Source of the DNA: Labrenzia sp. PHM005
GTDB lineage: Bacteria > Pseudomonadota > Alphaproteobacteria > Rhizobiales > Stappiaceae
NCBI RefSeq assembly: GCF_006517275.1
Contig: NZ_CP041191.1
Coordinates: forward strand, 2,475,001-2,539,000
Reading direction: 5' to 3'
DNA: 64,000 nucleotides
In this document: positions 33,803-43,000 of the stretch, one piece after another
Layout of the letters: every line of letters starts with the position of its first letter
How positions within the stretch are numbered: position 1 is the first letter of the stretch
Translations under genes and position numbers: made by a program
The notes under the pieces: model-generated
The model's input: the letters and a program-made list of their open reading frames with translations, nothing else
What the model was told of the DNA's origin: nothing
Databases searched by the model: none

Positions 33803-35002
33803 ATGGCGCTAGAAACTATTTCATTTGTCTCAACAACTCAATCATTCGGTCATGGCGATCATGGTGATCACGGCGATCATAAACTGCATGGCGATTTTTC
33901 CTCAACCGCCGGCACACCGCCGATCGCGACTCCGGCTCTGATTATGAATCACGCGGTGTTATCAGGTCCGTGGGTATGGGATCCCTGCAAAAAGCCAGAC
34001 CACCTTCCTTTCAATGATCCTGCCAACGTCTTACTCTGGACGCAAGACGTGCGGGCAATGATTGTACAGCAAGAGATTGCTTCCAAGGTTATCGTCGAAA
34101 CAGATATTGGAAGTTCAGAAATATCTCCAAGCAAACAAGGAGACTCCTCAGAAACGGATAAGGTGGTTGTGCGCGCTCAGACGGGCGCACAAAACAAAGA
34201 TGTGATCGCTGTTATTGACCGCCCGTCGGAAGTATTGTTTTCGCAACAACTCCAATTCCTGGAGTACTATGCGGATCAACGGCTTGAACGTGCAGCGGAA
34301 ATCACGCTCCAGCTAAGGGACATCATTTCCAATTTCGTTGCGATCCTGCCCCTTCGTCCAGAGCGCAAACGCTGGACACTGGAATTCATTCGGATGTGCT
34401 TACGCGCGGTTTCCCTGATCGAAATGCAGGTTAAGCATATGATGGCTTGTCGGCGTCCGGATTGTTTTTGGCCGCAGGTTCAGCCGATGATTCAAACCCC
34501 CAGTCACAGTTGCTATCCTTCGGGGCACGGGACAGAAGCCTTCCTGTTGGCAACTTTATTGCGGCATTTTGCTAAGTCATCGTTGCCCCACCCCGCTACA
34601 GATTGGTCAACGGCTTGGTATGGAGAAGTTTCCAAACAGCTTCTGCGCCAAGCGGCCCGGATTGCGCAAAACCGCGTCGTAGCCGGTGTACACTTTCCGA
34701 TCGACAATGCAGCGGGTGCGGTTCTCGGGGTTTCCGTCGCCAATTTCATCCTGAAGCTTGCGGATGCCTCGGCCACAGATCTTTTCGGCCGCTCTTTCAA
34801 CAGTGCGAATTTCGGCGGAAGCAATGATTTTACCCACACGACCGCAAACGGCATCCTGGACAGGGGTAACCTTTCAACTCCCGGCAACGCCGCTTTCTCG
34901 ACGGAACTCGACCTGGAGATTCCTCACCTAGAAGGCAGCAGTGCCCTCTCTGCCGTTTACCAGCAGGCCAAAAAGGAATGGCAGGATCCAACACTCTCCT
35001 GA
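33803..35002 (+). CDS. PAP2 / vanadium-haloperoxidase superfamily protein
   Basis: A 399-residue protein with all three acid-phosphatase/haloperoxidase signatures. Seen: KX6RP as K211-HMMACR-RP, PSGH at 239-242 (HSCYPSGHGTEAF), and the RX5HX3D part with Arg291, His297 and Asp301 (NRVVAGVHFPIDN). These bind phosphate or vanadate at the active site. The N-terminus has a short His-Asp-Gly run (GHGDHGDHGDHKLHGD). There is no signal peptide and no clear membrane helices, unlike membrane PAP2 phosphatases, which points toward the soluble vanadium-dependent haloperoxidase-like group. Start: ATG 33803 with GGAG eight bases upstream; the frame is open to 33773. The protease gene follows after 25 bases. 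Phosphatase or peroxidase activity cannot be told apart from sequence alone. Confidence 0.85.
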   Translation: MALETISFVSTTQSFGHGDHGDHGDHKLHGDFSSTAGTPPIATPALIMNHAVLSGPWVWDPCKKPDHLPFNDPANVLLWTQDVRAMIVQQEIASKVIVETDIGSSEISPSKQGDSSETDKVVVRAQTGAQNKDVIAVIDRPSEVLFSQQLQFLEYYADQRLERAAEITLQLRDIISNFVAILPLRPERKRWTLEFIRMCLRAVSLIEMQVKHMMACRRPDCFWPQVQPMIQTPSHSCYPSGHGTEAFLLATLLRHFAKSSLPHPATDWSTAWYGEVSKQLLRQAARIAQNRVVAGVHFPIDNAAGAVLGVSVANFILKLADASATDLFGRSFNSANFGGSNDFTHTTANGILDRGNLSTPGNAAFSTELDLEIPHLEGSSALSAVYQQAKKEWQDPTLS

Positions 35003-35027
35003 GCGCCAAATTTTTTGAGAGGTGGTT

Positions 35028-37427
35028 ATGGTACTTAAGTGGTCAGATATAGTCAGAATGGATGGGAGTATTCCCTCTCAACCAAGCGGCTTCACATCAG
35101 ATAGCAGCAGCGATGATCAAAAAGATAATAAATTTTTATCTCCAATTTCAGCCTATACTGATTGGTGGCTGAGAACACAAGTGACGCCCCCTGAAATCAA
35201 CGGAATTATTGATACGCGGCAAGATTTCAGTCTTCTTTCTTTTGGCCCGGATGAAAATACCGCAAACATTGGAGTAATCTCAGGGCCGAGGCCCGGCCCA
35301 AGGCAAAGATTCTACAGCGCACATCCGTTTGAGTACAGTCCAGTACTAGGAAAGACACGCCCTCGCGCCATTGATAACGTAGAGCGAAGTCAAGCGTCAC
35401 TCGATAAAGAGGCCGTAATCATGGGGATCATTGATGATGGCCTTGCTTTGGCAAATGCTCGGTTTTTGAAGATGAACGGTGACAAGTACATGTCTCGGGC
35501 AGAGTTTTTTTGGAACCAAGATGCAGAACTTTCGGAAAATATAGTCGTCGGCTACCAAGTCCCATTTGGCCGGGATTGGGATCAGACCGAATTGGATGGT
35601 GTTTTTGACCTCGGCAGAGGAGATCAAAAATTTCCGAATGAAGAAGCGGTCTATCGTGAGCTGCAAATGGACAAGATATTGTCCACTAGCGCGCAGCACG
35701 GCACCCATGTCATGGATCTGGCAACAGGTTATGACAGTTGTGATACATCCGCAAATGCCTTGGGCGAGATCCCAAGTGACCTGAGTAACAAGCGTCCGAT
35801 CATTGCCGTTCAGCTAGCCCGAATTGCAACGCGGGAATCCTCTGGGGCCTTCATGTCGACTTATGTGACCGAAGCTTTGGATTATATCCTATTGCGGGCA
35901 CAGCAGTTGCAGCCGGAAACAGGCAAGAAAATCCCGCTGATCATCAATTTCTCCTACGGAATTTATTCCGGCACCTTGAGTGGCAATCATCATATGGAGG
36001 AGTGGATCGATATTGCAGTCAAAGAGATATCGAAGGCACACGATTTTCCGATCTTTGTCACACTTCCAGCCGGCAACAGCCACCTTGGACAGTGTTTTGG
36101 GGAGCGTCAGGTGCGCAGGTCAACAAGCATTCGGTTGCCAGATGCACCGGATTTCACTTTGCGCACGCAACCAGACAACAAAGCGCCGACTGTTGTAGAG
36201 TTCTTCTGGCCAGAGACAGAAGAGAATGAACCCCAAACATTAGGTATCGACCCAGATTTGGTGCGTGGCAAGCACGAACAACTCACATTGTCCCAACGAA
36301 AGAGCATTCTAGAGGCGCAATCCGAAGTCTCGTCCGACCTTGGGCTCTTCCTCTGGGCACCGGGTGCAGATAAGCCCATCGTTTCTGAAATTACCGCGTC
36401 GCCGAATTTTTTCCATGGCGTGGAATTGAGAGATACAAGCGACCGGCTGGTGGGCATGCTCTATCATGAGCGTTTGATCGGCCTCACGGAAATGCGAAAG
36501 ACAGGTAACGACCTCGATGACGATGACGATGACGATGACGATGTTGAGGACGAATACGGTAAAGGAATTTCCGTCCCGAAAACGGCTGGCACGTCAAAAG
36601 ACAACGACGGCAACAACACTCCGACACTTTTAAACGAAGTCAGAAAACTGACCTTGGTTTTGGCCCCAACACTCTTTGAGCAAAGCCTTTTCTCTAAGGA
36701 AGTATACCCTTGCCGCGATTTGCGAAAGTTTTTCCAGAAAGAAGCTGCCATACCGGCTGGAGAATGGGGGGTCTCTCTTTTCAGGAAAGGGAACAGAAAA
36801 GAGGAAGACACGGTGGTCGTACGTTGCCAGCGCGGGGACACACCTTTTGGTTTCCGACCGTTTGGGCGACAAAGCCGACTGATCGACCAACATTACCAAC
36901 CTTTTACGCCAGATGGCAGACTCGCGGAGAACGATATCTCTGATCAATGGGTTTACCGGCACGGCACCATGAACGCGATCGCCACTGGACGGCGGCCGAT
37001 CCGCGTCGGCAGTTATCGCCGCTCAAATCTCGACCGGCGTGAGGTTCCAACCAACAATGTCCAAAGCGGCGCGAGCATCTTCTCAAGCTCTGGTTTCGGA
37101 GACGAACAGACAGACGGCTGGCCAAAATGGCGGCCCCGCAAATATGTCGATCTGGCTGCGGCGACGGAAATCAACCACGCTCTCCCGGGAGTACAGGCGT
37201 CCGGCATGTATAGCGGATCAAAATTCCGTTTCTCCGGCACCTCCAGCGCTGCCCCGCAAATTGCCCGCTGGTTGGCATTGTCAATTAGTGACGTCCTCAA
37301 AGAGGGGCGAGGGAGAAAAGCTGTAAAGGCGCAAGCCCAGTCCGATATTGGTCCTGACAAGAATTTTGCCAATACCAGTTCGGAAAAACGCAGCGGAGTT
37401 GCACTTTTCAAAGGACTGGTGCGATGA
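35028..37427 (+). CDS. Subtilisin-like (S8) serine protease
   Basis: A 799-residue protease. Start: ATG 35028 with GAGAGG just upstream; the frame also permits GTG 35022. Seen: catalytic Asp136 in MGIIDDGLA, His224 in QHGTHVMD, the oxyanion region LPAGNSH, and Ser739 in FSGTSSAAPQIA, so the triad is complete. It has no signal peptide and a long insert between His and Ser. This insert includes an Asp/Glu-rich run (DDDDDDDDDVEDEYG, about residue 497) that may bind calcium or be a flexible linker. It follows the PAP2-like gene after 25 bases and is probably co-transcribed with it. A cytoplasmic or non-classically exported enzyme is possible; the substrate is unknown. Confidence 0.88.
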   Translation: MVLKWSDIVRMDGSIPSQPSGFTSDSSSDDQKDNKFLSPISAYTDWWLRTQVTPPEINGIIDTRQDFSLLSFGPDENTANIGVISGPRPGPRQRFYSAHPFEYSPVLGKTRPRAIDNVERSQASLDKEAVIMGIIDDGLALANARFLKMNGDKYMSRAEFFWNQDAELSENIVVGYQVPFGRDWDQTELDGVFDLGRGDQKFPNEEAVYRELQMDKILSTSAQHGTHVMDLATGYDSCDTSANALGEIPSDLSNKRPIIAVQLARIATRESSGAFMSTYVTEALDYILLRAQQLQPETGKKIPLIINFSYGIYSGTLSGNHHMEEWIDIAVKEISKAHDFPIFVTLPAGNSHLGQCFGERQVRRSTSIRLPDAPDFTLRTQPDNKAPTVVEFFWPETEENEPQTLGIDPDLVRGKHEQLTLSQRKSILEAQSEVSSDLGLFLWAPGADKPIVSEITASPNFFHGVELRDTSDRLVGMLYHERLIGLTEMRKTGNDLDDDDDDDDDVEDEYGKGISVPKTAGTSKDNDGNNTPTLLNEVRKLTLVLAPTLFEQSLFSKEVYPCRDLRKFFQKEAAIPAGEWGVSLFRKGNRKEEDTVVVRCQRGDTPFGFRPFGRQSRLIDQHYQPFTPDGRLAENDISDQWVYRHGTMNAIATGRRPIRVGSYRRSNLDRREVPTNNVQSGASIFSSSGFGDEQTDGWPKWRPRKYVDLAAATEINHALPGVQASGMYSGSKFRFSGTSSAAPQIARWLALSISDVLKEGRGRKAVKAQAQSDIGPDKNFANTSSEKRSGVALFKGLVR

Positions 37428-38000
37428 ACCAGTATCTTCTCTCCTCTGCAATGCTTTATGGGAGATCTTCCGCGGTAACATAGCTGATTGAGTACACGTC
37501 AACCTAGAACAATTGACGAATTACGGTAGATCGACGGCCTTAAAACAGGTCGTCAGTCTGCAACCTTGTGCTTGAGAAGAACAATCTACCACACGAAGTA
37601 CCCGACACACTTCTGATGGGGAGATACTGTGAATTTCTAGTCGGTCAACAAGAAATCATCAATTACAGAAATGCAGAAACAACAGTTCCAAAACGCCGAG
37701 GATGATGTCGTAATATTCACGAAGCAGGAAGCGGATTTTTCTACATGTCCTTTTCCCACCGCCTGCGGTAGTCCGGGATCATGGCTGCTCTAGAATGTAA
37801 TCAGGACAGGTACCTGATTGCGCAATCTGTCCAGTACCCGGAGCTCCAGTAAAAAAGCGCAACCCGATATTGGAATAAACGAAACACCAACCGTTTGCGC
37901 CCCAGGATATCCGGTGTTCAGACTCTCGCCGACCATAACTGATGTGCTCCCGCTAGATGCCCTCGATGGTCTTTATCCTTAAAGCGTGTCCGATTGGAGT
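37428..38000. other. Intergenic, nothing recognised
   Basis: About 570 bases after the protease, no supported ORF and no clear terminator. From about 38000 the sequence becomes IS3-derived. Confidence 0.5.
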
Positions 38001-38860
38001 ATGAGTATTTGGGGGCATTTCTGATGAGAGAGGAGTGCACCTATACCGAAGAAACGGTTTTCAGATGAGCAGATCGCGTTTGCACTGAGGCCAGCGGAAT
38101 CTGGGACAACGATTGGCGAGATTTGCCGGAAGATGGGCATTGCCGAGGCGACGTTCTGTCTGTGGTAGAAAGTCTACTCTGGTATGGGTGTTGCTGAGAC
38201 CCAGCAACTTACGTAGCTTGAAGACGAGAACTCGGAGCTCAAGCGACTGGTTGCGGATTTGTCTCTTGACAAAAAGGTGCTCTAGGACCCTCTTCGAAAA
38301 AATTGTTGAAGCCTGTCCGTCGCCAAGGCGTCGTGTGTCACCATCAGGATGTCTTTGAAGTGTCAGAACCGACGGGCCTGTAATGCCATGGGCTTTGTGC
38401 GAGTTTCCCATCGGGATCGTTCCAAGCGAGATCCAGAAGTGGAATTGCAGATGCGCCTGAAAAACTAGGCAGAAAGCCGTGTTCGTTACGACTACCGCCG
38501 TTTGCAAATCCTTTTGAAGCGAGAAGTCTATCATGTGAGCCACAAGCGCCTTTATCGGCTGTATTGTGAAGAAGGTCTATCGATTCGCTTCAGAAGTCCC
38601 AAACGCCGTCGGGCATGCCGCTATCGGCCAAGTCGCGCAAAGCAGATGGGATGAGCAATGTCCAAGCAATGGATTTTATGTCCGACAAGCTGTTCGACGG
38701 AAAGCCCCGGAGCAATCGCGTTGACAATGGGCCAGAGTATGCCTGGCTACTGCTTGACTAGTGGGCCTGTCTGAACCAGATCGAGCTGGACTTCTCAAGA
38801 CCAGGAAAATTAACGGACAATGCATACATCGAAGCCTTCAATACTAAAGAAGCTATCTGC
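38001..38860 (+). pseudogene. Degenerate IS3-family element (OrfA-OrfB)
   Basis: A heavily mutated IS3-type transposase on the + strand, IS407-like in pattern. From about 38044 it reads KKRFSDEQIAFALR and then ICRKMGIAEATFCLW; an in-frame stop replaces the next codon. LEDENSELKRLVADLSLDK follows after another stop. OrfB pieces include YDYRRLQILLKREVYHVS, SHKRLYRLYCEEGLSIR, VDNGPEY and DFSRPGKLTDNAYIEAFN. At least five premature stops occur. The stretch between the tail of the first OrfB part and VDNGPEY is deleted, removing the first catalytic Asp and part of the core. No activity is possible. The tail joins the inverted-repeat arm at 38832. Confidence 0.85.
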
Positions 38861-39053
38861 CGTCTGTGATGCATTTTTCACATTTTTATAACGACACCTG
38901 CTTCGCGGTTGCTGGTATTTTTGACATGTCGATTTTGAGCGGTAATGCGCATTGGAAGATCGGCTCACAGGCTGCTCTGTTGCGGCAACACAGCCGTCAT
39001 TCAAGTTGAGGAGGAAGCGGATGTCTGATGCAGTGCAATTCAATCGAAGTGTC
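38832..39053 (+). repeat. Inverted repeat, right arm (leader of gene 39021)
   Basis: About 90% identical to the reverse complement of 31607-31829. It contains the 5' leader, ribosome site and first codons of the unknown gene at 39021. It starts within the last coding part of the IS3 remnant and includes a perfect TGTTGC-G-GCAACA palindrome at 38978-38990, which could be an operator or a hairpin in the leader. Confidence 0.85.
38978..38990. promoter_or_regulatory. 13-bp palindrome upstream of gene 39021
   Basis: TGTTGC-G-GCAACA, a perfect palindrome about 30 bases before the start codon and retained in the other repeat arm. Its role (operator or RNA hairpin) is inference only. Confidence 0.35.
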
Positions 39054-39527
39054 GCTTCATGGGGGGCGAATATTTTGAAAGACGAAATACCGGATGATGT
39101 CGGATATGTAATTTCAACTATTCTGTCTCTTTACTATCCGGTCAACGCTCTCATGGGGGCTAAATTTTCCTACAGTCGGCTTGGAGAAGGCCAAGTTTCC
39201 GCCACCAGTCACGAGATGCCCGATCTGCTCCTTCAAATGCGGGAGGCCGGAGGAGATGAATATATTGAAGTCATCCTCTGTTCTACGGTTTGTTATCCCT
39301 TCTATGCAGGTCATCTTTTCGGAAATGATGTCGAGTTAAGTGACGATATCGTCAACGGCCATCACGTTCTGATTTCCTCCAATGGGAAGTATAGGTACCG
39401 CTATGAATTTGACGGCTCAAAATACTCGTTGACTGAAGTGCAATCTTTAACTGGCGAAGTGACAAACATCGCGAACGTTTGGCGCGTGGGAGCCAAACGC
39501 TACCCGCAGTCCAAATTTGCTGCGTGA
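39021..39527 (+). CDS. Protein of unknown function (168 aa)
   Basis: I do not recognise this family. Start: ATG 39021 with a strong GAGGAGGAAG site; the frame is open further upstream to 38952. The protein looks soluble, acidic and mixed alpha/beta, with no signal peptide. Visible parts are an N-terminal helical segment (VASWGANILKDEIPDDVGYV) and central strands (EVILCSTVCYPFYAGHLFG) with two cysteines. The C-terminal part (YRYRYEFDGSKYSLTEVQS) is strand-rich and Tyr-rich. I compared it mentally with RTX lysine-acyltransferases and saw no match. Its leader and first codons are duplicated in inverted form at 31.6 kb. It lies upstream of a large RTX-like gene but 544 bases away. Confidence 0.7.
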   Translation: MSDAVQFNRSVASWGANILKDEIPDDVGYVISTILSLYYPVNALMGAKFSYSRLGEGQVSATSHEMPDLLLQMREAGGDEYIEVILCSTVCYPFYAGHLFGNDVELSDDIVNGHHVLISSNGKYRYRYEFDGSKYSLTEVQSLTGEVTNIANVWRVGAKRYPQSKFAA

Positions 39528-40071
39528 GTTCACTGCCATTTACGGATTGCTTTGGTGTGGCGGCCTGATTCGGATATCCTACGACCGGGTCGCCGTACTT
39601 GATTATAACACACTTGCTCTATTCGTTTTTAAAGTAATTATGTCCGCTACGCGTGCAAATGACTTGCATCAGAATTCCTAAAATAGGTCCTGGTCGTTTC
39701 TGTTGAAGCCACTGCTTGAAACCCGTTTGGTTCACTTGTGGTTGAAACGAGATACGCTCGGAAAAGAGCATAAAATCGGAAGATACGCGTAGCGATCTGA
39801 AGAGAGTATCCTGATTTTTATTGCCTTTGTGCTTGCCCCGTTTCGGATTCTTTGGGCGTCCATATTTGAGGACGGGTAATTGGCTACTCTTGAAGCATTT
39901 GGCTGGGCTGATTGATGGCATCCTTCGCTATCGGATTTTGCCGGTTGATGCTTCTAAGCGAGATGTCAACGCCATAATTCTAGCGTCGGGTAGAGCTCCA
40001 ATTTAGCAGATCTCTGAGCACAGTAGCTGCACTGGGTTTTCGAGAATATTTCTGATTGGGGAGTTTGGACT
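39528..40071. other. Intergenic upstream of RTX gene
   Basis: No supported gene. It ends with GGGGAG about eight bases before ATG 40072. The rest has no recognised element. Confidence 0.5.
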
Positions 40072-43000
40072 ATGTTGTTGTTTAACGAAGCCTATTATCT
40101 TTCTGAGAACCCGGATGTTTCCCAATCTGTCGAGGCTGGCACCTATGATAGTGGCGAAGCGCATTTCATGGCCATTGGTTATACTGAAGGGCGTGATCCG
40201 TTACCCGGTCTGAACTCTTCATTTTATCTGGCGCAAAATCCAGATGTGGCGGATGCCAATGTTAATCCGCTGGAACACTATAACAGTTTTGGCGAGAACG
40301 AAGGACGTGCCCCAAATCCGTTGTTTGATCCGGTCTATTACGCGCAGCAAAACCCAGACGTTGTTGACGCGGGGATGGGGCTCTTAGAGCACTTCATAAA
40401 TCACGGTGCCTCCGAGGGACGTTTCCCGAATTCCACCACGGCAAGTGAACTGGCAAGCGGATTTAACGAAACGGCCTACCTTGCGGCGAATTCTGACATT
40501 GCTGATGCCGTCTCCAGCGGTGCATTTTCCTCCGGCTATGAACACTGGTCTTTGTTTGGATATGCTGAGGGCCGGAGTGGTGCTCAAAACAGTGGTGGCG
40601 AAGCCTTGTCCGTACCTTCTGCCGCAGCCACTGGGTCGCTCAACGGGTTTGTCATTGACGGTAAAGTGGCCGGGGCAACTGTTGGGATCGACCTTGATGG
40701 CGACGGTGTAATCGGGCCGAATGAACCAACAGTCACAACTGATGACCTCGGCGAGTTCATTTTTCCGGATGGGACGCCGATCGGGCCGATCATTGCCTCA
40801 GGCGGCACAGACATTTCGACCGGTCTGCCTTTCGACGGGCGTATGGAAGCCCCTGCGGGGTCAACCGTGGTCAATCCGCTGACAACGGTTATCAAGAAAA
40901 TGGCCGATGCCAATCCGGACGCTAACAAGAGTGAAGCAGAAAAGGCCGCAGAGGCGCAAGACCAGCTCAAGTCGTTACTCGGCCTTTCCGACATCAACGC
41001 TGATATCACACAGGTTGATTTTGTCACTGAAGCTACAGAGGGGGATAGTGACGGCAGTGCGGATGCCGTGTCGGATTCTGACGGGGCACGTCTTTATTCT
41101 GCCAGTGTCCAACTTCTCAACATTGTTGATCAAGGCGCCGCAGCCATTGCAGGGGCGGATGGTAGCGTCAGTGCAGAAGACGCCAGTACTGCCATGTTCG
41201 CTTCCCTTGCTGAGCGGCTCGGATCGACAGCTGAGGGCCAAACCGTTGATCTCGGCTCAACAGCCGGGTCGGATGGAGATGCCAGCAACGATGCTGGAGA
41301 TCTCCTGATTGACGTTATCAAGGGAGCTGCTGCCAATACTTTGTCCGGAGATGCGGCGGGCCGAGTGGACCAGATTGCCGACAGCGCAGCGGCGATTGCC
41401 GCTGCGGCCAACAGAGAAATTGCGGACCGTATTGATGCGTTGGAGCCTGGTGCCGCTGGAAGCGCAATCGAAAGCACGCTGGTCGAAATCGTAAAAACCC
41501 AAAAAGTTGTCCAGGGCGATGCAGCGGACAATATCCGCAATGCAGCCGGGTCTGACAATCCGGATGAGGCGGCTCAAGCCATATCCGATACGATTGCTGC
41601 TTCGGACGGCAGTGGCTTCATCTCCGATGATCTCATCAACGACCAAACAGTTGGTGATATCGATGGTGACGGAACTGTTGATGATGTGCCGGCCCCCGCG
41701 CCAACGCCTAACCCGACACCTACACCTCCGCCAGTCAACGAGTTCAACGACATCATTGGAACGGACGACGGCGAAACACTCATCGGAACAAACGGGGGGG
41801 ATCGCATTGAGGCCCTCGGTGGCGACGATATCATCAATCCGGGCGCTGGCCGTGACAACATTATCGCTGGTGCTGGTAACGATCAGATTACCCTTGATGC
41901 CGCCGGTGGCTCAAAACATATCCGCGGCGATGAGGGGGATGATCAGATTTTCCGGACTGAGGCTGCAACGAGCCTGCTTCGGCTGCGCTATGACAAGGAA
42001 ACTGGGGGCAATGGCATAGTTTTCACTTTGGTCTCTGCAACAGAAGCAACAATTGTCGACACTTTCGGTGATACAGACACCATCACCTATACTGGTCCGA
42101 CAAACATTCCGTTCGAGCACAATTTACATGTGTCTGGAACCGATCAAGATGATGTATTCTCCGGCCATTTCGGCGCTGGCATTGATCCAAGTTTTCAAGA
42201 TGATGACTTCCATGCTGGGTTTGTGGCTTCGCCGAGGGGCGGAAATGATCAGATCTTCGGAAATCTGATTGAATTCGATTCCATCAGCTATTCTGAAGAT
42301 GTCATCCGAGTTCCCAGAGCAACCGGAATTCAAGTCTCATGGGGCGCAAGCGGTGGGACCATCATTGACGGCTTGGGCGGGACTGACACCTTCAACCAAA
42401 ACATAAATCAAATCGAGGGTAGCCTGCTTGCAGATGTCTTTATCTCGACAGGATCCTACTCCCGGTTCCGTGGTCTTGACGGGGCAGACACCTTTGATGG
42501 TTCAGCCGGTGGCCGTGACATCGTCGATTACCGCGGCGATGACGATTATGGCGGCATGGGCGGGATCTTTGCCGATTTGGCCGCAGGAACCGCGACAGAT
42601 GGATTTGGAAATACCGATACATTGATCGGCATCGAACGGGTGCGTGGCTCCGACCTTGATGGGATCTCGGATGTTCTGCTTGGTTCCGGGGCGAACAATT
42701 ACCTGCGCGGATATCGCGGCGATGACACGCTAGATGCCCGAGGGGGCAATGACATCGTGCGCGGCGGCTACGGCAACGACACAATAACAGGAGGTTCCGG
42801 CAACGATGTGCTCCATGGCGAGCAAGGCAACGACATCATTATTGCCGGCACAGGGAATGATTACATAACCGGCGGCGAGGGCAATGACGATATCACCGTA
42901 ACCAGCGGCGCAAATATTGTAATCGGGGGCGATGGGTTCGACATTGTAACCGGATCTTCGGCCGGTGGTTCTCAGGTTACAATGGCCTATGCAGATGAAG

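Noticed and set aside
39021..39527. RTX toxin lysine acyltransferase (HlyC-like)
   Set aside because: The size (168 aa) and nearness to an RTX gene suggested it, but the expected HlyC sequence motifs were not seen.
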